This document shows positions 47,521 through 60,700 of a stretch of 64,000 nucleotides of DNA, in pieces (position 1 is the stretch's first letter; every line of letters begins with the position of its first letter). This DNA comes from Anoplolepis gracilipes (lineage: Eukaryota > Arthropoda > Insecta > Hymenoptera > Formicidae): assembly GCF_047496725.1 (NCBI RefSeq), contig NC_132974.1, positions 8,493,001 to 8,557,000 of the forward strand, given 5' to 3'. The notes under the pieces were generated by a model. That model had not been told where the DNA came from. It did no database searches and saw nothing but the letters and a program-made list of their open reading frames with translations. A program made the translations under genes and the position numbers.

Positions 47521-49991
47521 AGTAGAGAAAAATATCTATATATTAAAAAATATGCTTTTTTATCTAATTTATAATGTGGTAAATATTTTATATCTTATAC
47601 ATATATGCGATATTTATATCGTAACGATGTTTAAAATCTATCTCGCTCTCTATCTATATAATTAAAAAATGTTGGATGATTTTAAATGTATATGTAGAAT
47701 TAATAAAATAATTCTTTGTAAAAGAGAGAAAGATTTATTTTTAATTGCAACTTGCAGATATTAGTTTTATATTTAACTTAAAATGTCTTAATTAGTCTCA
47801 ATTAGCCTATTAATTAAAAGAAATACATATAGTTCTTTAGTAAAAATCAGATGAAATAAGCTTACGTAATATATAAAATTAATTATATATCGATCAGTTT
47901 ATTGATTAAACCATCTTCAGTGAATTAATTTACGATTGTTATTTGATGCTTAATTAATCGCTTGAACGGTTATAATGCTTCGGATATGAGATTAATATCT
48001 GAATGTATGATTACGTTGATATTGTGATTATATATGAGCACGATCAATGAGATGTCCGAGAATCGAGGAGAGAGAAAGAAACGGGTCTAAAGTCAATATA
48101 CCCGAACAAATACGCATAATTCTCGTATAAAATGCAGCATTGTTACATCAGATTTATTTTCTATTTGCTTAAAACACAAAGAGAATATTAAGCGGAAGTG
48201 TTATCAATAAACTATATTAAACGGGACAAAATCGTCACGTCATTAAATATAGTTTAGATAGAATAATCTGCCATTGAGCGTAACGGCATCATTAACGAAT
48301 TATTAATTATGAATATGTCATGAGAAAAGAATATGCTGATTTCAATGAAGTCTGATTAATAATAAACAAAATTATGTAAACATTAGTCAAATTATCCTAT
48401 CAAATTACGTAGTTATTACAATGAGATAATTACATATCTCTTGCATTTAGCATTTGAATATCCGTAATAACGTATCATACGGTCGTATAGATGTGTGAAC
48501 ATGATGTGACTACTATATATTATAAAAGTGAAGATCGTTCGGATAGATTGCAACAAATATTAACACATTATAAAAACAATTATATACTATAACTAACTAT
48601 GAAAATTGTTCTTTTAAAGATAAACATAATTACATTTAAATTTGTGAATAGTACGGAGAAAAAAAATTAGAGCTTTCTCTAAATAAGGTTCGCGTTAGAT
48701 AGAAATTAAACACGTCAGTTTAGTGTATTTGTATTGCACATAATTACATACCTAAACCTTAACATTTTTATTTCATAAATATTACTTATTTTAAAAAAAT
48801 CGCATCGTACGCGGTTTGCACAATTCGTCATTATTATATTTTTTAAATGAACCTGCAATCTTGTTGTCATCCGTTCGAGATTATACCTTCTTGAGCTACT
48901 CGTGCACGATCGTCGACAGTGTTGCTGCTGACCCGCATAGTTTTCCGCCTTAAAGATTTATTTACCTTATAAATGAAATCCGATGTCTCGTATGTCACGA
49001 TCGGATGATTCATGGTGCATCCCTTAGTATGTCATGCAGTTCATGCAACGGAAATACAGTTTTCGTGGCTGTGGATAATAGCCTAAGCGATACCGACTTC
49101 TCTTTTTCCTTTTCTCATCCCTCTCGTCCTCTCTTTGAGGTGCACGAAAATCGAACTTGAACGGAAATGCGGAGAAACGGAGAATCTATTGGCAACCAGC
49201 TCCAGCGGTGCGCTAACAAACACCAAAATTTATCGTCTCGTTCCATAAGAGCAGACTTTACCTATATCAGCAGACTTCAATTCTCTTTATAATGTGGAAA
49301 TGTATTTCACTGGATCGACTGAAATCTTAATAATCTAATTAATTATTTTTCACATTTTTTACAAAAATATATAACATTTAGAATAATTTTAAAATTTGCA
49401 GATTACTTTAAAATTCATTTTTTTATATAGATATTGTTATCTCAATATGCATAGAATAATTTTAGCGATAATTAAGTAACAATTTTATGGATTCAATCTG
49501 CGTATTATAATTATCTTTCATCTTTTAATTTATTGTTTATTATTTTATGCATTCAGAAACGGGGTAATAAAATTATTTATACTTGAATTGTACTAATCGT
49601 TTGTGTAGAGCCACTTCATTCTGTCGATAATGTATGCATTATAACTTCCATGGTTTCTGATACACTGCTGCATTTCAATGGAGATATCCCGGATACATGT
49701 CATTTATTGCATTCATTTTCTCGCTTAAAGCTCGGTATTTGCAGTTGCCATAATTTATGCAAATTTCCTTTCGCCTATGCAGCTATCGTACCTGCCGTCA
49801 CCGCCAATGACGTTATTGATGTGTATACACACATATTAATATTAATATCTCATAGTGTTATCTGATGCTTTGATTTCATTGTATATATTGTAGGAATAGC
49901 ACGATATACGGATTGTGACATCTTGCTTCGTCACGCGACTCATCGTTACGATAAACTTTGTAACAGAGGGATAAGTGATCGCCGTCAACCG
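47518..49991. other. AT-rich, GC-richer at 48870-49260
   Basis: The + frame 49650-49865 begins with a sequence that reads plausibly but lacks any motif or splice support. No gene is called. Confidence 0.35.
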
Positions 49992-50040
49992 TTGACAGGG
50001 TAGCATCGACCAGTTAGCACCGACTGTCGATACCTGTCAA
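49992..50040. repeat. Interrupted hairpin
   Basis: TTGACAGG (49992-49999) pairs with CCTGTCAA (50033-50040). Inside it ATCGAC pairs with GTCGAT and AGT with ACT around a short loop, with a small bulge on the left side. It is about 17 bp in all. Confidence 0.6.
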
Positions 50041-51010
50041 TCATTATCTTCTACAGTCATGCCCCCTTATCCGGCTACTGTCATGTCTTTATACTTGATA
50101 TACAACAACTTCTAGCGTATTCAAAGTTATTATATTCATCTAGCAAATAATATTGTTTATCAATGTATTTGACAATATTTTGATCGGTTTGTTGTCTTTA
50201 TAACAACTCATTTATATATCTTCTAATTTTATTATTATATTGAATAGCAAAATTATAATAGCATTTTTGTCGTATTTAACAGAAGTGATCTAAGCAATTC
50301 AGAGTTGCGTTGATTGTAATGTAAATAGATAATAAATAGTAATAAATTAATCCATCTAAAGAAATAACATTAAAAGCTTGACTAACGAGTAATATGTTCA
50401 TTTTAAAATTAAAATTAATTTGTATTTTCAAAAACTATTAATTTTATTGAATAATTTTAATGCAATCTAGCATGCACAATTGTTATAATATAATAATTTT
50501 ATTTCGTATCAAGTATTGTTACACACATGACTTCGCACGTTGTTAAATTACTTTCATTAATTATTGATTTAATAAGGTTACAGCTGTTATAAATCGAGTT
50601 TGATAATTATAAACATATTTGTTATAATTTTGAGTATAATTAGAAATAATAATATATACATTATGGAAAATAATTAAAAACAAAGATATTATAAATATAT
50701 TTATTTTAGCACAACATAATATTTTAATAATATTTTATTTATATTACGAAGGACTTAAGTTATTTAAAGTAAAATGAAAGGAAGAATACATTTTTATATT
50801 ATATTTTTAAGAGTATTGTTTTTTAATTATATAATATTTATTTTAAGCTTAATTAAAATTGTCGCGAACACTTGTAATAGCTCAGTTGTTAAAAAAATAA
50901 AAATGCAATAATATCTAAAGGATCTAATAATAATTATTGCTGCACTAGAGAAGCGAATAGAATATAAAAAGAAAGCTTCTCCGCGTACTTTCTTTTTCAA
51001 TAAAAATAAC
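50041..51010. other. AT-rich DNA, no feature seen
   Basis: No open frame or repeat worth calling. Confidence 0.4.
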
Positions 51011-51660
51011 AATCAGAGTGTGATTAATGCGATCTGAGATGCGATTTCACCCCGCTCGACAAAAATTCACGTGGACACGCGTGCGAAATTTATTTCGTTC
51101 TCCCTGATATCGTGGAAAAAAAAAGTTTTATGACTAATATGCGATAATGTGCCATCCAATACATATATATTTTCCTGGAGTCTGATAGAATTGGAGACCC
51201 GTCAATACCAGCCGCCGCAGATGCCGGGCCGCCACTGCTGTTCCGCCCGGCATACTGCGCGGCAGTAAGCGACCAAACTTTCCTCCTTAGTTAAAGTATC
51301 AATATTTTTAGATGGCGCGGCTTTTTCTTCCCTTATACCATGGATGTTATTTCTTCACCGGTATTGATTTTCTTCATTTCACTCACTCACTCTCGTTGGT
51401 ATCCGCGGCAAATTTCCTCAAAGCGAATACCTAGCATTTCGCAAAATAGAAGTATAATGCCTTCGAGGTTAAACAAAAAATTCCGCAACTTTATATTACG
51501 TAATTGAACTTTCTTAGAAGAGTATTCCGTCCTAGAGGCGAACAGTTCCGTAGCGTGCAACGCACCATTTACGTTTGCCTGTTTATATACAGTGGTGCTC
51601 ACGTTTCCGGCAAATAAACGCGGAAGATTATTATTGGTCATGTTATTATACGCTTCATTA
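51011..51660. other. GC-richer island around a strong hairpin
   Basis: It contains the stem-loop at 51211-51263. The 84-codon minus-strand frame (51387-51641) has no recognisable content. Confidence 0.35.
51211..51263. repeat. GC-rich 18-bp stem-loop
   Basis: GCCG, bulged C, CGCAG, ATGCCGGGC on the left pair with GCCCGGCAT, bulged A, CTGCG, CGGC on the right. That gives 18 Watson-Crick pairs, two single bulges and a 15-base loop. It is by far the most GC-rich dyad in the window. Confidence 0.75.
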
Positions 51661-51776
51661 TACAGATAACTGGTTTGCTACAAGCGTATTATAGTAATCG
51701 TATACAGAGAAGTCTTTACATAGTCAGCTTGCGAGAATTACTATGCATTTAAAGTTAAATTACAAATGTATATAGG

Positions 51777-51777
51777 A

Positions 51778-51825
<48 letters not shown>

Positions 51826-51830
51826 AGAGA
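51777..51830 (+). repeat. (GA)n microsatellite, about 54 bp
   Basis: GA array with AAAG interruptions at both ends. Confidence 0.94.
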
Positions 51831-52740
51831 CATAAATAAATATATCATTATTAAATTTTATAGTTTATAAACAATATTATACATCAATATTATAGCATCA
51901 ATTTTAATATTAAAAGAAGGAAGATGAGATAATTTTTTAATAAACACAAATTTAATCTCTCAACTTTTTTTGAATATTATATTATTAAGAAATATATAAA
52001 AAATTAAATAAAATAATATGGAAAAAGCAATTTTAATTTTAATAATTTTATCTATAATAAACTGTGAAATATATGGTTTTTTCTACCATAGCTGTGTAAA
52101 GACATAAATCAAAATTATTATATATGTTTTTGGTAAAAGATGCTATTGGGCAAAAGCTTTTGCTTGTTTTTAATTTGATGATTATATGGATTTGCGTAAG
52201 CAACACTTGTAAAAATATTACACCGTTGTAAATATTATTTTATTCGACTAAAAAATTTCATGTAAAATAGCACGCACAAATTCATAACAGCGTGTAAATT
52301 CATAGCATGTATTTCTCCATAAGCTTTACGAAAATACAAGTTACAAAATGTAAGTTCTTCTGTACTAATTCCAGGATTAATGTTAATTATACTTTGCAGT
52401 AGTCCGTCGGTTGCGGTTAATAGCTGTATGTTGCTGCGGTTTACAGAAATAATTTTTTTTCATTCTGTAGGGTTAAAGTAAAAAATGTGATATACAAAAA
52501 ACTACAATTTTTATATATAATTGTACAAAAAAAAAAAACAAAAGAAAAAAAGAAATAACAATGTCAATATTAAATTACTAGTTTGAAAGAAAAAAGTGGA
52601 AAAAGCGAAAGGACAGAGACAGAAAGAGATTTTGTTTCATATAAAACAAAATTTCCTTAATTTCTGATAAAAATTTGCATTAAACGTTTATAATTATAAT
52701 AAAGACAATTTATTAATGAGTTATATTTTAATGACGTTTA
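51831..52740. other. AT-rich DNA, no gene seen
   Basis: Includes a poly-A rich tract at about 52525-52560. Nothing else is supported. Confidence 0.4.
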
Positions 52741-53121
52741 CTTTTCGATTTTGCTGGCAAGAAGGGAAGCGAATAATATATAGAAAGAGAAACGGACGGG
52801 CCGACAATTTACAGCTCTCGCCGAGCAAAACAGGCCAGGATGGAAGTTCTTTGGCCGCTAGTATGCACCGGAAGTAAACCAATTAACCGGTTGCAAGTTT
52901 CGTAGAAATCTGAAACTTAACTCTCTCGCGGTGCTTCTTTCGCCAAATTGTAATCCGGCATCTTGCCCCGCGTCGCATGGCGTTCGCGCAGTGTGGCAGA
53001 AAGTAGAATACTATCTTGCGGGGGCGAGATAGGGTGCCCTCGACATTCGGGCGTCGTCGACGGATGTTGTAGAGGACGGCGTCGACATCGACGACAACAA
53101 CGACGACGACGACGACGACGC

Positions 53122-53154
<33 letters not shown>

Positions 53155-53620
53155 GGATGCCGACGCCGACGAGGAGAACGAAGACGATTCGAGTGCCTGC
53201 AAACGAATTACGTTGCGCGGCCGAACAAAAACAGCAAATCCGGTAATCTTGTTTCAGACTCGCCGGCGAACTGCTGCGACTCGTAAGAAGAGCAAACGTT
53301 CTACTACTTCTAATTAATTTCTGTTTGCGTGGTAGTAGCTGGATGGAGGAAGACAGCTATCAACGAGGATACGAGTAGGGAGAGAGCGAGAGGGCTAGAT
53401 AGCGGGATGGAAACGCGGGAGATGGCGGGACTGCAGGATTGACATTCACTGAGCGCGTTTTTATGGGTCCTCGTTAAGACTTCTAACATGAATTGCCGGC
53501 GAAGTCCGACACGAGAGTCGAGGCACGCTGTTTTGATGGTTGACGCTTTACAATGTTGCGACAGCTTTCCGACAGACGTCTGTAATGCGATAAACGATAT
53601 ATTGGCGACATAGAAGAAAA
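52741..53620. other. GC-richer island with an acidic open frame
   Basis: Reading GAC as Asp, the + frame is open from 53033 to the TAA ending at 53317. It gives a short leader (STDVVEDGVDIDDNN), an Asp/Glu-rich run, then a basic tail rich in Arg, Lys and Thr. AG precedes it (53031-53032) and CCG|GTAATC could be a donor at about 53240. There is no ATG, and all three + frames are open across the repeat, so coding is uncertain. AACCGGTT, the Grainyhead consensus, occurs at 52885-52892. Confidence 0.3.
53086..53175 (+). repeat. (GAC)n trinucleotide array
   Basis: Mostly GAC triplets with AAC, GCC, GGG and GAG/GAT variants. The serine-rich and arginine-rich frames over it are other readings of the same array. 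Confidence 0.93.
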
Positions 53621-54904
53621 AATTAATCTAATAATCGATTAGCTAATAATGTTATAACAATGTTATATATAAAGTAGAATGTCCGATCTGCCGATACACA
53701 TATGTTTTCTAAACTTTTAAATCCTTTGACCAATTTGAACCAAATTTTAATTTAAGCTAGTCTTTCCTAAAACTTCTTTTACTTTTATGGTCTTTCTGTC
53801 TTTGTTTATATGTATAATTATTTGCTGTAATAAATATTTTTATAAGAGTTATAAATTTGTGATTGTATGTCTTAAAGTATCAAGAAACATTTATATCGAT
53901 AATAACAGAACAATTAAATATATTTTTTTAATTAAAAAATTTTTAAGATAAAAATCTAGGAGAATATAATTTATAAAGAAATTAACTAATAAACTTTGAA
54001 AAAACAATTTCTCTCGCATTATGATTGGAAACTAAATAAATAAATTTTTATTAAATATTTTATTATAATTTAAAATTAGTAATTTAATGGTTTTTTTTAC
54101 AGTAAACAAAAATGTGCATATTAAATATTTTTTTCTCTTTAATATTGTTATTGTTTTTGTTAGCATATATTTGCAATTTATTGATTTAATTTATACATAA
54201 TATATAAATTAGATTCGTGATAATATGAATTTGTCAAAAGTTTTTTACATTATATTGTATTTTTCTACATTATTTTCGTATAATAATAGTTTTATTTTTA
54301 ACGCATTTTTTTTATTGCATGCACATCGATGCACATAAAACCAATATAATTCACCAAACGAACATCAAACGATGTTACTTTTTACGTATTGTGTAAACTA
54401 ACCAGATAAAAAAAGCTTGTGGCTTTTTTTTTCTTTTTATAGAACATTTATCAATCAATACAAAGCGTCTCATACGCCGATCCCTGCGGGTTAAAAGTCA
54501 AAGTTGTGCACAATTAAAGTTCATCTCGCGTCATAATATGGAAATTTTGGTGTGTTTTAAAACAGCATGCATCCGCAAATCGCGAAATGGGCGGTACAAA
54601 ACTTTCTTTCTAAGCAGTAAGATTTCTTTCCGAAAGATTTCCTACGATGAATAAATGCGGGACAGTACGCGTACGGTCCTCTTGTCGTTCCCATCCGATA
54701 TCGTGAATAATGCAACGGACTTGGGTCAATTCGCTAGCATAGAAAGATAGGTGATCTGTGTTGGAAAAATAGTATAACGGAAGTTGCTTGAAAACGTCGT
54801 GCAACGTTGCTTTTCAACTAAATACTGAAATCTTGATGTAATTGTACGATTTTACGTAATCGCTTCGATCATGCATTTGCATGATTTTTAATGAATATAT
54901 ATCA
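53621..54904. other. AT-rich, GC-richer at 54470-54830
   Basis: No open frame or structure is supported. The 64-codon minus frame at 54610-54804 has no motif. Confidence 0.4.
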
Positions 54905-55078
54905 CAATTAAAATAATAATTAAAATAAAAATAATAATTTTTAATAACAATTATTAATTTAATATAATAGTATAATAATTAATATAATAATTAGTAATTA
55001 TTAAATATTAATTATAAATATTAAATATTAATATAATAATTAATATTATAATTTAAATTTGTTTAAAATATAATATAA
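54905..55078. repeat. Low-complexity AT tract
   Basis: Degenerate TAATAATTAATATTAAA-type repeats built only of short A/T motifs. Confidence 0.85.
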
Positions 55079-58000
55079 TGCAAATATATAATGCAAAAAA
55101 AGACTAATAAAATAATAAAATCTTTAAATTAATGAAATAATATTTTTTAAAATAAAATTAATAATTTCATGTTTTTCAATGCGTAATTTTTTGATAAATG
55201 TTAAATATATTTTTCTTTGATACTTATTTCTATAAAAATAATAAATTTAATTATTAAAAAAATTAACTCATTTATTTAATGAAAAAAATCTTGGTTGTGC
55301 TATTTTATTTATATACATAAATCGTTTTTCTTTAATTCGTATCTTTATTTATTTAACTTTTATTTTACTTTAACTTATTATTAAGTTTCGTCCAGTAAGT
55401 ATTTTTGGTAATATTTACTAAATGTATTGTACACGTTCAAAAAGCAATATTAAAATAATTGATTTTATAATTTATTTTTTAATATTTTGTTTTTTTACGG
55501 CATTTCCTCAGTGCGCAAAATAATGGATAATTACGGATTTATTTTTTACAACGTATATCGAATGCGAAGTATAATTCGCAAAGGGAATCGAGATGGAATG
55601 CCCAAGCGGGATATGCGCTCGCACTGTGGACTATTGTTAATTTATCAAGCTATGTACTGTCGCGCGTGATACGTACACATTTCGCTTTCTCACTCTGCGT
55701 CGTGCAAATGAAGGTGTGCGAATTAACAAGCTGTGATTTGAATATCTACACCGACGTGAAACCATGGGACACGAGTTCTGTCACGTACGCGTGTGTTGCT
55801 TATACAATTAGATAAGTGCGTTTGCGATAAAAGTTGAGCAGGACAATACTCCCTGTCCGAGGCAAGCACGATTTGACTATTTAAATGTTTAGTTCAAGAA
55901 GACGCGCTCTGCCCGTGAACATTTCTCTCTTAAATCCTGGTCATAAGTTGATTTTTTGAAAGTATTCTACGCCAGTCGAGAAAAATTATAATAGTCGGAT
56001 TCGCGAGTAAATTTACAAAAGGATATTACGACGGTAAGAAAATTCGACAAGGGTCCAACGGTCTCAGTTAAACCTTGTCACCTTTCAATTTCCACGTACG
56101 CAAACGTAAAAAAAACAGCTATTTGAGGACGCTTTAGAAAGTTTCGACAAATCTAGTAAGGCAAAAAATCTCAGATATAAACCATCACTATCCTCCTGTA
56201 TATAAAGTGGCGTATTATTTCGTGAAAATTCAAATAATTAGAAATTCTGGTTTTATTTTTCACAATATTATGGATCTTTATAGTTTAAATTAATAGTTTT
56301 GGACGTTGAACTAAAAAATGTTTCATAAAAACCGAAATGCCACGTTCACACATCACAAATTATTTTACGATACTTTCTTTCTCATTTTTTAAAGATTTAG
56401 TTATACATTAAGTGCAAAGAAAAAGTTACGCTCATTAAAAGCAAAAAAAAAACAATGTAATTGCTGATAATGCAACATTTATGAAAAATACTACTACATG
56501 AGAAATTGAAAACACAAATAAGTTATCGCAAGATACAAAGAATATAGAAGAAAAAAATTTGCATTCTGAAAAAATGAATAAAAATAAAATAATTATGATC
56601 TGAAACATACTACATTTATATGTACAAGTATCGAGATAAGATGCTGATTAATTTTCAAAAGTTCTCTTTTATTTTAAAATAATTTTTCTACATTTCTCTA
56701 AGCATATATTCACATATTTTCTAAATAGTTTTAATTAGTTCTCTTTTTATTTTATGGAAATATTTGTTAAAGAATTTTATTTTGCATTAATCAGGAGAGT
56801 TATATACTTGGGTATTTATGAATAATTTGTTTAAACTTTATTCTTTTTGATAAATATTTAATTATTATTTTGCGGATTTTTTTTTGAAACTTACATATTT
56901 TATGTATCTTGAGGCATAGAAACTAATTTGTTTGAAAAAAAATGATCTAAAAACAACATTATATCATTATGTAATCTCATTCTACTATACTGTATTTACA
57001 ATATATATGTTAAAGTTAATCTTTTTTCATCAACATTTATGTTAATTGTTATCTTTACATTATACATGTATAAATTTTAATGATAACAAAATTTTAGGTA
57101 ATGGATAGAATGATAAAAATTATAATCAATAATGTTTACGGTTTTCTTTGCAGTTCACATTTTTATGTATGTTGTATTCTTAGTGCATTTACCATCCCTA
57201 CCATATTTTCTATTGTAATGAGGTCGTGAAGCGCGAGAGATATATTCGCATAAAACTGCCTTTCGAAGAAGAGTCGTAGATCTCGTTCAGACAGTTACAC
57301 GTGATGAAATGCTGCACCGGATCAATACTATTGGAACGTTCCGTAAACGTCACTAAAAGTTTGTGACAAAGAATAATGTGATATTTTATTCTCACGTTTT
57401 GTTTTTGCTCATGAAACATATCTCCGCAATCTCTGTTTCTTTAATATAAAATAAAAAAAGATTTTGTCTTAATTTTTGTCTTGACAATTATACGACATTC
57501 CATCTACTAACTCATTTTATTTTTATTTAAAATTTTATATGTTTATCTGTATAGAGAGATAAGAATGTAATTGTTTTTATAAAATATTTGCTATATTAAT
57601 TCAAAATATATTGCGTGTTTCACACCACAGAAGTTTATAGAATTTGAATTGATATGCGAATTTATTTTATTGCTGTAACACGATTATTTTATTCAATGCA
57701 AGCAAATACTTTTGTTTTATAAAAATATTTGCTTTCCACGAATAATCGCAGTATAAAACTACGGAGAATAACTCTTATATTATTGAATTTATCAAATATT
57801 TTCTTATATACTATCAACTTTTTATAAATTTAATATAGTAAATGATACTCTAAATGATACTATTTGAACACAAGCTATTTCATGGATTAAGTTTGACATA
57901 GGATATATTGAATGTGTTGAGTGTTGAGTGCATTGTTCTTAGAGACACAGCCACTGTTTCAAGGTACTATAATTAATAGGCAAGTTAGTTTAAGTAGATC

Positions 58001-58370
58001 CCAGGTTAAAAGACAATACATCCATTAAGCACAGTCTCCCGGAAATTCTGTTCTTTCATGGTCCCTGAGGGAAGATTTTAAGAGAAATATACTGTATTTT
58101 ATACACTTGACGCTTATCTTGCTTGACATTAATCTTGATTTTACAATTTTATTGAGTCCACAATAAAAAGTAATTATGATACTTGATTGGTTTTACTATT
58201 TTATGTAGCTTAAGCAAGCAATCTTATAAAAGAAAAAGCCGTTTACAAAGTAAGTAACATAATTATGTTCGCGTCTAAATATGTCATACATATATTTTAC
58301 GCGCTGTTCATGACGCAAAATTAAATTTTTGCTGTATATTCAATATCGCAAAGAATGTCTTAGGAAAAAA
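55079..58370. other. AT-rich, GC-richer at 55500-56170
   Basis: The GC-richer block holds only short frames. AT-rich DNA with poly-A runs follows to 58370. A small block at 57215-57420 is moderately GC. No gene is called. Confidence 0.35.
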
Positions 58371-59660
58371 AATTGCGTGCATTCACCGCCTCTCTCACAA
58401 GCAAATTATGCAAGTGGTATGCGTTATTGCCTTTTAATACGGGGCTATTAATTTACGCTCTATGGTCATTAGCCACGTTCCACGGGGGTGTATTAACTTT
58501 AGACACTCTTGATGCATACACGTCGTACTAGACGTGATGAAAGACGTGCAATCTGCCGCCGCACTAATGTTGCTGTCAGATGCCCAGGTGCTGCTTGACC
58601 CGTGTAAATCGATCTCAGCCTAAATTGCATCGTTAACCACTCCATCGCGCGACTGCGTTTCACATCACAGCTCATTTCGCTCGATTTGTTCGAGCAATAT
58701 TATAGTTTAAAGATTGCCCTTTCCAATAGTTCTATTAATACACATTCTATTGCAATCATCAAACTTTTTGCAATGCGTAAAATAATAACCATGAAATTTT
58801 ATGTCGTGGAATCAGTCAATGTCAAAAGTCTGTCTAAAAAGAAATTAATCTAAATTAATCTTTATAAAATTATTTTTTGACACGTATGAGTTCTATCTGT
58901 ATCTTAGATATTTTAGTAAATAATTGAGATTTCGTCGTACATATCCTTGATTTTTATAAGCTTATATTGTGCTATTTTTTTTTATTTATATAATATTACA
59001 TAAATTCTGAAAATTTCTCTTGGTATTTATCTGCTTCGTAACTGAATGTCACGCGTCCCTCATTATAAGCTTTTAATAGGGAGAATGCTCTTACTAGGAG
59101 GTTCGATGTATCAAAGTTCGTCAGAGCCGATATAGGTTGATCCAGAATTGATTATGGAAAATTGGATATTACGCCGATATTAGACTGTTACCTAAGTTCA
59201 GGCGAGTGTAATTATTGATTATCGACGATGCTGTTATCGCCTATCGTTTGCACACCCATGCGTGGACGCGCGTGATACATTTGCATAACCACATAGTAGT
59301 AGCAATCGCACAAAAATCCGATGGAAATAGCTCGTCTACGTTAAATTAGTAGCTGTTCGCTCTCAGTTGGCACGGCTTCCCCTACGTTTTCCTCTACGGG
59401 GCAATCGAAACGAATTATCGCACGAACTTTCAATTGGAAATTTAAACCGGTACTCACTGGCTGCAGCTTCCCAATTCTGATCGCAGATTGGGGTCGTAAA
59501 CTCGAGATAATTGGAAGGTTAAATAGCACTTGAAAAAAGTGGATAAATCGTCACTTCTTTGACATCTCCAGTAGACGATAACAATTCAGAAGAATAACCG
59601 AGCGACGAATTGACTTAATTACTTACAAAGTCAAGAGCCGAAACTTTTAAGTTCTTCTGT
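58371..59660. other. Two GC-richer blocks
   Basis: Blocks at about 58380-58690 and 59040-59640 are unique sequence without credible frames (the longest is 62 codons on the minus strand). Possible conserved non-coding DNA. Confidence 0.3.
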
Positions 59661-60700
59661 AAATTTACATATATACATGCAATAACGCGTGTTTCATTGT
59701 AAATGCAAGATTAGATTTAGAGTTGAAAAACAGATTTTTTAAATTGAGCAAAATTATCTTGACAAAAAATTGTATAAATTTTATAATTTATATATAACAT
59801 TTAAACAAATAATTATTATTATATACAACGTTATAAATTATAATAAATTTATAATGAAGCATAAATAAATATAAATTTAAGCGGAATAAAATAATAAATT
59901 GTTTTAAATTACATAAATTGATAAAATTAATCGTAATCTCATGTCGAAATCTCATATCATACATTTCTTCTTTAATTTATATTAATAATGTTTTATAAAA
60001 TTTAATTTTGATTTATTATAATAAATACATCTAATATACGCAAAGATAATACATAATAGTATATACATACAATAATAATCACAATATAATATATGTTTAA
60101 TAAATATATAAATTGTTATATTTTTATAAATCGCATGTTAATTGATTTTTTGTATTTACTGTATTTCGATTACTACATTAGTAGCAAATGTTGACATTTC
60201 CTACCAGCAAGTAACGATGTTTTGATATTTTGAATTGCAACATACATTCGAAATTGCAAGAGAGGCGAAATATCTTTCATATACTTCCATATATATAATA
60301 TATCGATGGTTACTCAGTGCATTAGTGTACTCGTGCAAATATTATTTTGAAATCTGCGTTGAATTTGGCCATATTGAATCATACTTTCCACTTTTATCGA
60401 TATCCTTCTAGTGCAACGCCTGGAGTCTCGTTCTCGCTTCTTTCGAAAGTAGAACTTGAGTATCACAATGTTCTCAGCTTTTTCTTTAACTAAATAAATA
60501 TATAATATTGAATCAATGACGTATCTGGTATCAGCTGGAGCGGCGAGATAATTTCTAAATGAAAATGATTCTTCCATTTCTACTCCTAAAAACTAATCTT
60601 ATTATTCGAAGTAAAGACTCGGAAAGTAGATGCTTATTGACAGTGAGTTTCAAGTGCTCTCAAGATTCTAAACTGCGCTATTTTTTTTCTCCGAGAACGA
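59661..60700. other. AT-rich DNA, no gene seen
   Basis: Strongly AT-rich to about 60180, then mixed. The 87-codon minus frame (60314-60577) is unrecognised. Confidence 0.35.

Noticed and set aside
52963..53286. Arginine-rich + frame and serine-rich minus frame
   Set aside because: Alternative readings of the (GAC)n array. Only the Asp reading is kept, as a weak candidate.
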